Assembly: GCF_029382255.1 (NCBI RefSeq)
Contig: NZ_JARLLG010000001.1
Coordinates: 1,178,001 to 1,242,000, forward strand
DNA from: Isoptericola croceus
GTDB taxonomy: Bacteria > Actinomycetota > Actinomycetes > Actinomycetales > Cellulomonadaceae
Reading direction: 5' to 3'
Length of the DNA stretch: 64,000 bases
The translations under genes were made by a program, and so were the position numbers. The notes beneath the pieces are model-generated. The model had not been told where the DNA came from and searched no databases. It was given only the letters and a program-made list of their open reading frames with translations. Every line of letters starts with the position of its first letter. Positions within the stretch are counted from its first letter, which is position 1. Below, in pieces: positions 25,351 through 34,136 of this stretch.

Positions 25351-25494
25351 GGGAGGTTGAACGGGTCGTCGATGCTAGTCAGGTGTCGCACCAGCTCGAA
25401 GGGCTCGGCGCGGTTCTGCGACCGGACATCCGCCAGCCTGGTGCCCGAGCGCGACCTCGCTAGCCGACGATGGCATCGATCGGTTGAACCCGCC

Positions 25495-25672
25495 CAGTTC
25501 GGATCTTGGGCCTTCACCACACGAGCCAGGGCCTCCAACCTCGTGCCCTCGATGGGATCGATCGGCGACTGCTACGACGATGACGTCATCGAGTGCCTCT
25601 GGTCCCGCAGGCAGGTCGAGTTCCTGAACCGCCGCCGCTGGCACACCCGCCTGGAGCTGGCCAACGCGATCC
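25495..25672 (+). pseudogene. IS3-family transposase (OrfB) remnant
   Basis: The frame gives WAFTTRARASNLVPSMGSIG and DCYDDDVIECLWSRRQVEFL, the second Asp and Glu region of the IS3/IS150 DDE integrase core, then NRRRWHTRLELANAI. Neither the first catalytic Asp nor the normal C-terminus is present. It abuts the right copy of the 335-bp repeat and marks the island edge. Confidence 0.85.
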
Positions 25673-25760
25673 ATTCCAGCAATCCGACCTCACGGAAGCC
25701 GGGGCACACCAGAGCCTCCACCGAACCCGGGGCGCAACATGCGGCGGCGGTTCGGTCGTG

Positions 25761-26095
25761 GACAGGTGGCGATAGCGTGCGGGCCATGGACGAGACCCAC
25801 GCGGAGCAGGTGGTCGTCGACCGCCTGCTCGGACCCCAGGCCGTGCCGCTACGGCTACACCAGGGCGCCTACGTCGACGAGGCGGAGGTCGCGGAGCTCG
25901 TCGAGGCGCTGGCGTTCCTCGTGCAGGCGTACCGGGGTCGCACCATGGTCCCCAAGCCGATCGCCCTCGCTCTCGTGGACATCTCCGCCCGGTTCGAGAA
26001 CCGGTTCTACACCCAGGAGCAGCAGGAACGGCTCGAAGACATCGCCCACGAGCTGCAGCGGCTCGCGGAGGAGCTCTTCGACCTGTCGGGGTAGG
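25761..26095 (+). repeat. Right copy of the 335-bp direct repeat
   Basis: The colinear partner of 10026-10360, same orientation, 15,735 bases apart. Homologous recombination between the copies would delete the whole sugar-utilisation island and leave one intact 102-codon gene. Confidence 0.85.
25786..26094 (+). CDS. Hypothetical 102-residue protein, copy 2
   Basis: The paralogue of the protein at 10051. Changes are concentrated around residues 30-60 (for example HQGAYVDEAEV versus HQGGFVDEVEV) and at the C-terminus. The helical ENRFYTQEQQERLEDIAHEL region is nearly unchanged. Unknown function; the ATG and 5' leader are identical to copy 1. Confidence 0.65.
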   Translation: MDETHAEQVVVDRLLGPQAVPLRLHQGAYVDEAEVAELVEALAFLVQAYRGRTMVPKPIALALVDISARFENRFYTQEQQERLEDIAHELQRLAEELFDLSG

Positions 26096-26155
26096 TCGAC
26101 CCGCGCAAGAGGCGGCCCAGGGAATGCCGCCCGACCAGGATCGGGGCCGCGGCTC

Positions 26156-26881
26156 TCAGCTGGCCCCGAGCAGCGCGCCGAGCTCTGCGTAGAACGCCGC
26201 GGGGTCACCGGCGAGCGACGCCTTGACCATCGCGGTCCAGTCATCGACGACGACCTCGATCGAGCCGGTGGCCAGGCCGTCGAGCGACCTGCGCGGCACC
26301 TCGCGCGCGTCGATCTTCGGGCCGTCGTACCCGGCGGCGATGTCCGTGTCGGCAGCACCGAGGAGCACGCCCTGGACGAGCGTGCCGTGAGCGGCGAGCT
26401 CGAGGCGCACGCCGTTGGTCATGTTCCACTCGGCTGCCTTGGCGGCGGCGTACGAACCAGTGCCCGGGGCGACGAACCAGGACAGTGCCGAGAGGATGTT
26501 GACGATCGCACCCCCACCGTTGGTGGCGAGGACGGGGTGGAACGCGCGGATCATGTCGAGTGTGCCCCAGAAGTGGGTGTCCATCTCGCGGCGCACCTCG
26601 GCGCGGTCCCCTGTCACCAGGGACGCGCCGGTCGCGATACCGGCGTTGTTGACGAGCAGCGTCACGTCCTGCGCCACCGCTGCGGCCTGGGCGACGGACT
26701 CGTGGTCGAGCAGGTCGATCCGCAGCGGTACCACCCGGCTGTCGTCGAAGTCGAGGCTCTCGGGTCGGCGGGCCGTGGCGTACACCCTGCTCGCGCCGCG
26801 GTCGAGCAGCTCGAGCACGAACTGGCGGCCGATGCCGCGGTTGGCTCCGGTGACGAGGGCGATCTGACCGGTGACGTCCAT
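26156..26881 (-). CDS. Short-chain dehydrogenase/reductase
   Basis: A 241-residue classical SDR. It has ALVTGANRGIGRQFV (TGxxxGIG cofactor loop), LLVNNAGIATGA (NNAG), and a catalytic Ser in NILSALSWF with GSYAAAKAAEW (YxxxK). The Arg-containing cofactor region suggests NADP(H) preference. Divergent from a MerR regulator with a shared operator, so probably induced by that regulator. Substrate unknown. Confidence 0.85.
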   Translation of the reverse strand: MDVTGQIALVTGANRGIGRQFVLELLDRGASRVYATARRPESLDFDDSRVVPLRIDLLDHESVAQAAAVAQDVTLLVNNAGIATGASLVTGDRAEVRREMDTHFWGTLDMIRAFHPVLATNGGGAIVNILSALSWFVAPGTGSYAAAKAAEWNMTNGVRLELAAHGTLVQGVLLGAADTDIAAGYDGPKIDAREVPRRSLDGLATGSIEVVVDDWTAMVKASLAGDPAAFYAELGALLGAS

Positions 26882-26957
26882 GGTTTCCCAGCTTTCTGCG
26901 TGTGGTTTCTCGGGTGCCGACCGGTGCGTGGTCGGACCGGCATCGGCTACGCTAAAA

Positions 26958-26976
26958 CCTGACGTTGACGTCAAGG
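26958..26976. promoter_or_regulatory. MerR-type operator/promoter between SDR and merR genes
   Basis: CCTGACGTTGACGTCAAGG is a near-perfect inverted repeat (GACGT-TG-ACGTC core). Read toward the SDR gene, TTGACG is followed 19 bases later by TAGCCG. This is the overlong spacer typical of MerR-activated promoters. Confidence 0.6.
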
Positions 26977-27017
26977 GCAACAGCGCTTCAGGAGACATGG
27001 ATCACGGGAGGGCACGT

Positions 27018-27464
27018 ATGCGGATCGGCGACGTGGCGCAGCGGGCAGGCGTCAGCACCAGAGCGCTCCGCTACTACGAGGAGCAAGGGCTTCTCACGGC
27101 GGAACGGACCCCCGGCGGCCAGCGCACCTACCCTGAGTCAGCCGTCGAACGCGTCCGGCTGATCCAGCAGTTCTTCGCCGCCGGTGTGCCCAGCCGCACC
27201 ATCCTTCAGCTGATGCCCTGTGTCGAGACCGGGCAGGGCACGCCCGAGGTCTTCCGGGTGCTGGCAGCCGAGCGGGACCGCATGACCGCTGCGATGGCCG
27301 AGCTCGCCGCCGCACGCGACGCCCTGGACCACATGATCGACATCGCCAGTCATCCGACCCCCGAGCACTGCCCCGGGCTGCGCGAGCCCGCCTGGTCCCC
27401 GTACGACCCGTCGGGCGTGACGGCGGATACCGGCAGCCCAGTCACCGCGTCCGCCGGACGATGA
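27018..27464 (+). CDS. MerR-family transcriptional regulator
   Basis: A 148-residue MerR protein. N-terminal winged HTH is RIGDVAQRAGVSTRALRYYE then EQGLLTAERTPGGQRTYPES; a dimerisation helix covers about residues 80-115. The C-terminus PEHCPGLREP contains a single Cys, so classical metal sensing is not evident. ATG with GGGAGGG upstream. Divergent from the SDR gene it likely controls. Confidence 0.85.
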   Translation: MRIGDVAQRAGVSTRALRYYEEQGLLTAERTPGGQRTYPESAVERVRLIQQFFAAGVPSRTILQLMPCVETGQGTPEVFRVLAAERDRMTAAMAELAAARDALDHMIDIASHPTPEHCPGLREPAWSPYDPSGVTADTGSPVTASAGR

Positions 27465-27603
27465 CGGTGCGGTGCTCCGCCTCAAGCCACACGAGGGCGA
27501 GCGCGCCGTCGACCTGACGTGAGGCGGAGGCGGCCGATGGCGGTCATGCCCACCTGTGCAAGGATATTGACACGATGGGCACGCGTTGGATCGGAGTCGG
27601 GTG

Positions 27604-28551
27604 ATGCAGCGACCGCACCGGGTGGTTGTCCTCGTGCTCGACGGGGCACGTCCGCTGGACGTCGGGATCCCCACGGAGGTGTTCCATCCGGAGACGGGGT
27701 TCCCCTACGAGGTGTCGACCTGCGGGGTCACCGCCGGGACGGTGCCGTCCTCCGGGGGCTTCGGCTTCGCGGTCCAGGGGGGCCTGGACGCGCTGACCGA
27801 CACGGACACGATCATCGTCCCGGGGTACGCCCCGGCGGGTCGGCCGATACCGGCGCAGGTGTGCGAAGCGCTCCAGATCGCCGCGACCCGCGGGACACGC
27901 ATCGCGTCGATCTGCTACGGCGCGTTCGCGCTCGCGGACTCCGGTCTGCTCGACGGTCTGCGGGCGACGACGCACTGGGACGCGGCGGAGAAGCTCGCGG
28001 CGCGACACCCGCAGGTCACGGTCGAGCCGAACGTCCTCTTCGTCGACGAGGGACCCATCCTCACCTCGGCAGGAGCCGCCGCCGGTCTCGACCTGTGCTT
28101 GCACATCGTCCGGCGTGACCTCGGGGTGAGCGCGGGGAACGAGATCGCCCGCGGGCTCGTCACCGCGCCCTACCGGACCGGGGGGCAGGCCCAGTACCTG
28201 CCACGGACCAGCTCCGCAGCCCGCGGCGAGACCCTCGCGGGGACGCGCGAATGGGCCTTGGCGCGGCTCGGCCAGCAGATCACGATCGCCGAGCTCGCCG
28301 CGCACGCGCGGATGTCCCCCCGCACGTTCCTGCGTCGCTTCACCGAGGAGACTGGCAGCACCCCGCTGCAGTGGATCCTGCGGGCAAGGGTCGACACTGC
28401 CCGCGAGCTCCTGGAGAGCACGAGGCTGTCGGTCGACCGCATCGCGGAGGAGGTCGGCCTGGGCACGGGGTCGAACCTCCGGCTCCACTTCCGCCGGCTG
28501 CTGGACGTGTCCCCCTCGGAGTACCGCGCCACCTTCACGGGGCGGAGCTGA
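27604..28551 (+). CDS. GlxA-family AraC-type regulator with DJ-1/PfpI domain
   Basis: About 315 residues. The N-terminal DJ-1/PfpI-like domain (VVVLVLDGARPLDVGIPTEV; nucleophile elbow RIASICYGAFALA) is followed by two AraC HTH motifs (ITIAELAAHARMSPRTFLRR and LSVDRIAEEVGLG ... LRLHFRRLLDVSPSEYR). Such proteins sense small molecules through the DJ-1-like domain. ATG chosen with GGAG upstream. Convergent with the DUF1330 and quinone-reductase genes, possible targets. Confidence 0.85.
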   Translation: MQRPHRVVVLVLDGARPLDVGIPTEVFHPETGFPYEVSTCGVTAGTVPSSGGFGFAVQGGLDALTDTDTIIVPGYAPAGRPIPAQVCEALQIAATRGTRIASICYGAFALADSGLLDGLRATTHWDAAEKLAARHPQVTVEPNVLFVDEGPILTSAGAAAGLDLCLHIVRRDLGVSAGNEIARGLVTAPYRTGGQAQYLPRTSSAARGETLAGTREWALARLGQQITIAELAAHARMSPRTFLRRFTEETGSTPLQWILRARVDTARELLESTRLSVDRIAEEVGLGTGSNLRLHFRRLLDVSPSEYRATFTGRS

Positions 28552-28582
28552 CCACCGCACCCACGCGGACCGTGCGCGTGGA

Positions 28583-28876
28583 CTACGCGTCCGCACCGTC
28601 GACGAGCACGGCCCGGTAGGTCGCGCCGAGGAAGCGGTCCTGCACCACTTCCTGGTACTGCTCGCCGCGATACCACTCCCGTGCCGCGGCCGCGTCGGGG
28701 AAGCGCAGGACGACGACGCCTTGGATCGGGGGGCCCTCGAGCACCTCGAACGTGCCGTAGTCGACCAGAGCCTGCACGTCGTGGCCCGCGAACGTGCTGT
28801 CGGCGCGCTCCATGTAGCGGTCGAGGGCCTGCTGATCGGTGGTGGTCTCTCGCTGGAACACGATGTACGCGCTCAT
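28583..28876 (-). CDS. DUF1330 family protein
   Basis: A 97-residue ferredoxin-like-fold protein: AYIVFQRETTTDQQALDRYM at the start, VLEGPPIQGVVVLRFPD in the middle and AREWYRGEQYQEV before the C-terminus are family hallmarks. Function unknown. It lies 46 bases downstream of the quinone reductase on the same strand, so the two are probably co-transcribed. Confidence 0.8.
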   Translation of the reverse strand: MSAYIVFQRETTTDQQALDRYMERADSTFAGHDVQALVDYGTFEVLEGPPIQGVVVLRFPDAAAAREWYRGEQYQEVVQDRFLGATYRAVLVDGADA

Positions 28877-28922
28877 GTCTCTGTTCCTCCGTGGTTCCGT
28901 GGTCCTGGGGGTGAGGGTTCTG

Positions 28923-29930
28923 CTATGAGATGCGCGGGGGAAGCGTGACGGTCTCGCCCGCCACGTCGATCGCGACCTTGCCGCGGAGCGCGTACGACCG
29001 CCTGTTCTCCAGGAGCTCATGCGCCTCGCCCGTTCGAGCGAGCGGGAGCGTCGCGCCGATGACCGGCTTCACGAGACCGCGCTCGACCAACCTGGTGAGC
29101 GCGTCCAGCTTTCCTCGGTTCTGTCGTGTGAAGACGAAGTGGTAGGCGGCGTTCTTGCCCCAGGCCTCGAGGAGGTTCTGCGGCTGCGCGAGGTCGACGA
29201 TGCTCACGACGCGTCCGGAGTCGGCGAGCGTCAGCGGACTGCGTGTGAGCGTGTCGCCACCGATCGTGTCGAGGACGACGTCGACCCCCTCGCCTCGCGT
29301 CATCTCGGCCACGGCATCGACGTAGTCCGTCGAGGTGTAGTCGAACGCCGCATCCGCTCCGAGAGAGCGCACGAACTCATGGTCACCGGCTCTGGCGGTG
29401 GTGATCACGCGTGCACCCATCGCCTTCGCGACCTGGATCGCGATCGTGCCGACGCCGCCGGTTCCTCCGTGGACGAGGATCGTCTCCGCCACGGTGAGCC
29501 TCGCTCGTGTCACCAGGGCCTCCCAGACCGTGCCTCCGACGAGAGTCAGGCTCGCTGCCTCCAGGTGACTGACGTTCTCCGGCTTCCGACCGACGAGCTC
29601 GACGTCGACGACGTGCTGCTCGGCGTACGAGCCGGGGCCGCCGAAGATCCGAGGCGTGTAGTACACCGCGTCGCCGACTCCGAACTCGGTCACGTGGGAT
29701 CCGACCTCCTCGATCACGCCGGAGACGTCGTGCCCGATGATCGCCGGGAGCGGCACCTGGTCTACGTAGTCCCCGCGGCGGATCTGAAAGTCCAACGGGT
29801 TGACGGCGGTCGCATGGACGCGCACCCGCACCTGGCGGGGGCCGACGGGCGGTACGGAGACGTCGTGCAGCTCGAGAGCGTCGACCCCTCCGAAACGGGT
29901 GAGCACGACGGCCTTCATCTGATCTGACAT
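28923..29930 (-). CDS. Zinc-free NAD(P)-dependent quinone oxidoreductase (MDR family)
   Basis: A 335-residue medium-chain reductase: GroES-like N-terminal domain ([34 protein letters not shown]) and Rossmann domain ([20 protein letters not shown]; AxGxxG-type motif with GGVG). No structural-zinc cysteine cluster is present, as in quinone reductase/zeta-crystallin-type enzymes. The role is likely NADPH-dependent reduction of quinones or enals. GAGGAAA lies upstream of the ATG. Confidence 0.85.
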   Translation of the reverse strand: MSDQMKAVVLTRFGGVDALELHDVSVPPVGPRQVRVRVHATAVNPLDFQIRRGDYVDQVPLPAIIGHDVSGVIEEVGSHVTEFGVGDAVYYTPRIFGGPGSYAEQHVVDVELVGRKPENVSHLEAASLTLVGGTVWEALVTRARLTVAETILVHGGTGGVGTIAIQVAKAMGARVITTARAGDHEFVRSLGADAAFDYTSTDYVDAVAEMTRGEGVDVVLDTIGGDTLTRSPLTLADSGRVVSIVDLAQPQNLLEAWGKNAAYHFVFTRQNRGKLDALTRLVERGLVKPVIGATLPLARTGEAHELLENRRSYALRGKVAIDVAGETVTLPPRIS

Positions 29931-30385
29931 GGGGTCTTTTCCTCATCGTGGTGGGGGAGGTGTGACCCGCCGGGCGGGCGGTTCCTCAGTGTTGCCCGCA
30001 CGATCCACGCGCCGCCAGTGGCAACAACGCCACTCTTCGCGAGGATAGTGACACGACGGTCCGATGGTCGCCTGGCTCCATGCCGAAGACGGCGCGCCAC
30101 AAGCAGGGGAGCGAGGTGCCGTCGTCGACGACTCGACCGTGTCCACGATGCGGACCGCGGGCGGGAGCCGGCCCCGGCGACGGCACTGGCCCCGGCGACG
30201 GCCGTCGGACCGTCGACCACGGCGCTGACCAGGGGTCTTGTCGCCCCGAGAGCGTGGCGGCGACGGACTGACCCTACTCGCGCGAGGTTTGTCCACAGGG
30301 CGGCAGCGCCACGACGGCGAAGTTCGCTACGCTCGGCGACGCCTGATGGAAGGCCCGGAATGTCCCCGAGGGAGAGGTTCGCCCG
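29931..30385. other. 455-bp intergenic region upstream of tadA
   Basis: No convincing gene on either strand. It contains a tandem 14-bp repeat (GGCCCCGGCGACGG twice near 30169-30196). Just before tadA there is a GGGAGAG ribosome-binding site. No RNA gene recognised. Confidence 0.5.
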
Positions 30386-31648
30386 GTGACCATCGACGTG
30401 CCGCTGCGCGACGACGCCACGAGCATCCTGCAGCACGAGGTCCGCGAGCTGATCCGCCGCCGCGGCCTCGACCCCGTGACCGACCGGGCGGGTCTCGACC
30501 GGCTCGTGGCCGAGGCGGCCGCCGACTACGCCGAACGGGTGTCGTTGGGTGTCGTGCCCCCGCTCGCCGACGCCACGGCCTCGGTGCGGGCCGTGGCCGA
30601 TGCGCTGGGTGGCCTCGGGCCGTTGCAGCCGTACCTCGACGATCCCGAGGTGGAGGAGATCTGGATCAACGCGCCCGCGCAGGTGTTCGTCGCCCGGCGA
30701 GGCGTCAGCGAGCTGACCACCACGCTCCTGACGGCCGACCAGGTGCGCGACCTCGTCGAGCGCATGCTCACGTCCAGCGGTCGGCGGCTCGACCTGAGCA
30801 GCCCGTTCGTGGATGCCACGCTGCCGGGCGGCGAGCGCCTGCACGTCGTGATCCCGGACATCACACGCGAGCACATGGCCGTCAACATCCGCAAGCACGT
30901 GGTGCGCGCCCATCACGTCGATCACATGATTCGGCTCGGCTCGCTCACCCCGCACGCGGCGACGTTCCTCGACGCCGCCGTCCGGGCAGGACTGAACATC
31001 CTGGTCGCGGGTGCCACGCAGGCCGGGAAGACCACGATGCTCAACGCGCTCGCCGGGTCGATCCCGGCCGGGCAGCGCGTCGTGTCCTGCGAGGAGGTCT
31101 TTGAGCTGAGGCTGCCCGTGCGTGACCACGTGGCGATGCAGTGCCGCCAGCCGAGCCTCGAAGGAACCGGAGAGATTCCGTTGCGGCGCCTGGTCAAGGA
31201 GTCCCTGCGCATGCGGCCCGACCGCATCGTCATCGGCGAGGTGCGCGAGGCCGAGAGCCTGGACCTGCTCGTCGCGTTGAACGCCGGGATCCCTGGCATG
31301 TGCACCGTGCACGCCAACTCCGCCCGTGAGGCGGTGACGAAGATGTGCACCCTGCCCCTCCTCGCCGGCGAGAACGTCTCCGACCGCTTTGTCACACCCA
31401 CCGTCGCCTCCGCGATCGACCTGGTGGTGCACCTCGGGGTGTCGGCCGACGGCGTCCGGCAGGTCCGCGAGATCGTCGCCGTGACGGGGCGGGTCGAGGA
31501 GAGCCGGGTCGAGACCGCCCAGATCTTCCAGCGGCGCCCGGTCGCGCTGGGAGGCGAGCTCGTCCGCGCTGACGGGTTCCCCCCGGGTACGGAGCGCTTC
31601 GAGCGCGTCGGCATCGACGTCAACGCACTGCTGGCCGGTGATCGCTGA
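30386..31648 (+). CDS. TadA/CpaF-type pilus assembly or secretion ATPase
   Basis: A 420-residue VirB11/GspE-family ATPase. It has an N-terminal Tad-specific domain (GPLQPYLDDPEVEEIWINAP), Walker A (AGATQAGKTTMLNAL, residues ~206-218), an Asp/His-box region (SCEEVFEL) and Walker B (MRPDRIVIGEVRE, ~275-287). It powers Tad/Flp pilus assembly at the inner membrane. GTG start with GGGAGAG. Its last base overlaps the tadB start. It belongs to the host chromosome left of the integrated element. Confidence 0.88.
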   Translation: MTIDVPLRDDATSILQHEVRELIRRRGLDPVTDRAGLDRLVAEAAADYAERVSLGVVPPLADATASVRAVADALGGLGPLQPYLDDPEVEEIWINAPAQVFVARRGVSELTTTLLTADQVRDLVERMLTSSGRRLDLSSPFVDATLPGGERLHVVIPDITREHMAVNIRKHVVRAHHVDHMIRLGSLTPHAATFLDAAVRAGLNILVAGATQAGKTTMLNALAGSIPAGQRVVSCEEVFELRLPVRDHVAMQCRQPSLEGTGEIPLRRLVKESLRMRPDRIVIGEVREAESLDLLVALNAGIPGMCTVHANSAREAVTKMCTLPLLAGENVSDRFVTPTVASAIDLVVHLGVSADGVRQVREIVAVTGRVEESRVETAQIFQRRPVALGGELVRADGFPPGTERFERVGIDVNALLAGDR

Positions 31649-32292
31649 TGGGTGTGCTGATCGGCCTCGTGGCAGGTGCAGGCCTCGTGCTCGTGTGGCT
31701 GTCGTGCTGGGAGCGCACAGTGCTCGTCTCGCGCCGGAGCCGGCGTCATCAGGCGCTGCAAGACGTGCTCGTCCAGGCAGGGGTGCCGACGGTCGGCCCG
31801 GGGGCCCTCTACGCGTTCAGCGCCGGGGTCGGCGTCATGGTGATGCTCGTGGGTCTCGCCCTGACCCGATCACCCGCGATCGCCTGCTGCTTCGCGCTCA
31901 TGGCGGCCGCCGCCCCGGAGGTGCTGCTCCGCGTCCGGGCGCGACGTCGGCGAGAGGGGTTGCGGGACGTCTGGCCGGACGCCGTCGACCACCTGGCCTC
32001 GGGCGTCCGGGCGGGACTGTCCCTGCCGGAGGCGGTCGCGCAGCTCGGGGAGCGCGGCCCGGCGGAGCTGAGGGAGCCGTTCGCACGTTTCGCCGCCGAC
32101 TACCGGGCCACGGGCCGGTTCAGCGAGTGCCTGGACCTGCTCAAGGCGCGGCTCGCGGACCCCGTGGCCGATCGCATCATCGAGGCGCTCCGCCTCACGC
32201 GTGAGGTCGGGGGCACGGATCTCGGCCGGTTGCTCAAGAGCCTCTCCGAGTTCCTGCGCGAGGATGCGCACATCCCGTACACGGTGAGGTGA
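31648..32292 (+). pseudogene. tadB: tadB truncated by an integrated element
   Basis: Two N-terminal hydrophobic segments precede the cytoplasmic T2SSF domain (VWPDAVDHLASGVRAGLSLP through LGRLLKSLSEFLRED). In TadB the FLREDA segment continues into further helices and two C-terminal membrane segments. Here, after EDAH, only six unrelated residues (IPYTVR) precede a stop. The break coincides with the start of serine-integrase-associated DNA. The missing part (roughly the last third, ~100 residues) and tadC should lie beyond the element's right end, outside the window. Confidence 0.85.
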
Positions 32293-32320
32293 AGTCGCAG
32301 GTCACCGCGTCGTACGGAGG
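32268..32320. other. Putative left attachment junction (attL)
   Basis: tadB coding similarity ends near 32272. An interrupted inverted repeat follows: CCGTACACGGTGA (32275-32287) against TCACCGCGTCGTACGG (32302-32317). Large serine integrases recombine at ~40-50-bp sites with imperfect dyad symmetry and a 2-bp core. The core itself cannot be set without the right end. Confidence 0.5.
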
Positions 32321-32386
32321 TGGACGGTGACCATGGCGGCTCACGTATCGGCTTCACGCACCTGCGCTCGATCCATAGAGCAAGAT

Positions 32387-32539
32387 GTGAACGGACTTGA
32401 CGACGCTCAGCGGGCCGACGCACGCGAACTGGGACGCCGGCTTGGGCTCGACGAGCCACTGGACGACGCAGTCGCGCGGCGGATCCGCCAGGCGATGACT
32501 CGCCCTGATGCCAGAGATGACGATCGGGCGGCGTCGTGA
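32387..32539 (+). CDS. Small protein coupled to the integrase
   Basis: A 50-residue charged reading frame (starting NGLDDAQRADARELGRRLGL, containing AVARRIRQAMTRPDA). Its stop overlaps the integrase GTG as GTGA. Single-helix or HTH-like character is possible but too short to assign. Coupling to the recombinase suggests a regulator or directionality role; this is inference only. Confidence 0.45.
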   Translation: MNGLDDAQRADARELGRRLGLDEPLDDAVARRIRQAMTRPDARDDDRAAS

Positions 32540-34035
32540 CGCGACACCTGCAGGCCGTCTCGGCTTCGACTCCGGCCGCAGAGCCCCTGCGGGCCGTGAT
32601 CTACGCCCGCACGAGCCGCGACCGCCACCTACGGGCACGCTCCACGTCGAGCCAGGTCGACCACTGCCTACGCGACGCCGACGCCAACGGATGGGACGTC
32701 GTCGAGACGATCGTCGACGACGACCGGTCGGCATCGGAGCGGGCACGAAAGGCCCGCCCGGGATGGGACCGCGTCGTCCAGCTCCTGGACTCCGGGTCGG
32801 CAGACGTCTTGCTGATGTTTGAAGGGTCGCGTGCGACGCGCGCGCTGGACGTGTACGTCGACCTCGAGCAGACCCTACGGCGCCGTTCGGTGCTGCTGGC
32901 GTACGGCGGCGACGTCTACGACCTGTCGAGAGCATCCGACCGGCGCCGTGCCCGGCAGGACGCCGTCGACGCCGGGTACGAGGCAGACCGCACCTCGGAG
33001 CGCATCCTGCGAAGCAAGACGACGGACGCGGAGAGGGGATGGGTCGGTGGCCCGACCCCGTACGGGTACCGAAGGGTCTACGACGAGCGCACGGGCATTC
33101 TGCTGCGCCAGGAGCCAGATCCTCACCAGGCGGCCGTCGTGCGCTTCATGGTCGACGCGGTGCTGATCGAAGGACGGTCCTCGCACTCAGTCGCGATGGA
33201 GCTCAACGAACGCGGCGAACCGACACCGAAGCCGCCACGTTCCTCGCGGTCGGTCGGGTGGTCGTCAAAGACTGTCCAGCAGGTTCTTCGCGGCCCGGCG
33301 ATCGCGGGCCTTCGACGGCATGCTCGACCGGGCCAGGAGGCCCGGCTCTACGAGGGTTCGTGGCCGGGGATCATCTCGACGGCGGAGCGTGATGCGCTGC
33401 TCGCTGCTACCTACGTACCGGCGCGCCGGACCCACGAGTCGAACGCGCCACGCCACCTGCTGAGCTGGATCGCGCTGTGTGAGTGTGGACGGCCTGCGCG
33501 CCACAAGGTCAAGCGCCAAAAGGGCGTCGCCTACGAGGCCTACGCGTGTTCCGATCCACGCTGTTCGAGGCTGTACATCGCGCAACCACCGGTTGACGAG
33601 TTCGTCGCGGAAGCCGTCATCGGATTCCTCGCGGTGCCGGCGAACCGGGCGGCGGTGGCAGGTGTACGGCCGTCGACGGGGCGGCTCGACGCGATCGAGG
33701 CCCAGCAGCGCGAGATGGAGCTCGAGCAGCGCAAGGATGAGCTGATGGCTGCGTTCACCCGCGGAGAGGTCTCGGCTGCCACCCTCGGCGAGGCATCCAA
33801 GGTCCTTGACAGGGAGCTCGCTGAGATCGCGGCAGCTCGACAACCGGCTCGCCCGACAGACCCGGCGATCCTGCGACTCGCGGGCGCCGACGACGTCGAG
33901 CGAGCCTGGGGCGGCCTCGGGCTCTTGGATAGACGTGCGGTCGTACGGGAGCTCTTCGAGATCGTTCTGCACCCCGCGCGGTTCAAGGGAGCGCGCCGGT
34001 TCGACCCAGACCGTATCGAGATCCGCCGCCGGTGA
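32536..34035 (+). CDS. Large serine recombinase (integrase)
   Basis: A 499-residue phiC31/Bxb1-type integrase. The N-terminal resolvase domain carries the nucleophile Ser27 in IYARTSRD, with SRATRALDVYVDLEQ later. The central recombinase domain spans ~160-280 (GGPTPYGYRRVYDERTG). A zinc ribbon follows (CECGRP ... ACSDPRC, ~315-345), then a coiled coil (DAIEAQQREMELEQRKDELM) and a C-terminal DNA-binding tail. It catalyses attP x attB recombination; the target here is tadB. Its position next to the junction is usual for such elements. Confidence 0.92.
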   Translation: MTRHLQAVSASTPAAEPLRAVIYARTSRDRHLRARSTSSQVDHCLRDADANGWDVVETIVDDDRSASERARKARPGWDRVVQLLDSGSADVLLMFEGSRATRALDVYVDLEQTLRRRSVLLAYGGDVYDLSRASDRRRARQDAVDAGYEADRTSERILRSKTTDAERGWVGGPTPYGYRRVYDERTGILLRQEPDPHQAAVVRFMVDAVLIEGRSSHSVAMELNERGEPTPKPPRSSRSVGWSSKTVQQVLRGPAIAGLRRHARPGQEARLYEGSWPGIISTAERDALLAATYVPARRTHESNAPRHLLSWIALCECGRPARHKVKRQKGVAYEAYACSDPRCSRLYIAQPPVDEFVAEAVIGFLAVPANRAAVAGVRPSTGRLDAIEAQQREMELEQRKDELMAAFTRGEVSAATLGEASKVLDRELAEIAAARQPARPTDPAILRLAGADDVERAWGGLGLLDRRAVVRELFEIVLHPARFKGARRFDPDRIEIRRR

Positions 34036-34136
34036 CCCGGTGCGGCCCGGGCAGGCTCAAGCACCCGCCTGCAGGCCGCCTGATGGTCCACCGTCCGCGC
34101 GAGCGAACATCTGACTGCACACGAAAGGAAGTACGA

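Noticed and set aside
25351-25494. Minus-strand coding similarity between the aldolase stop and the IS3 remnant
   Set aside because: A stretch reads plausibly (RSGTRLADVRSQNRAEPFEL) but is short, has no start and matches nothing I recognise; left unassigned.
32268-32320. tRNA gene as integration site
   Set aside because: No cloverleaf or tRNA end is present at the junction; the target is the tadB coding sequence, as is usual for large serine integrases.
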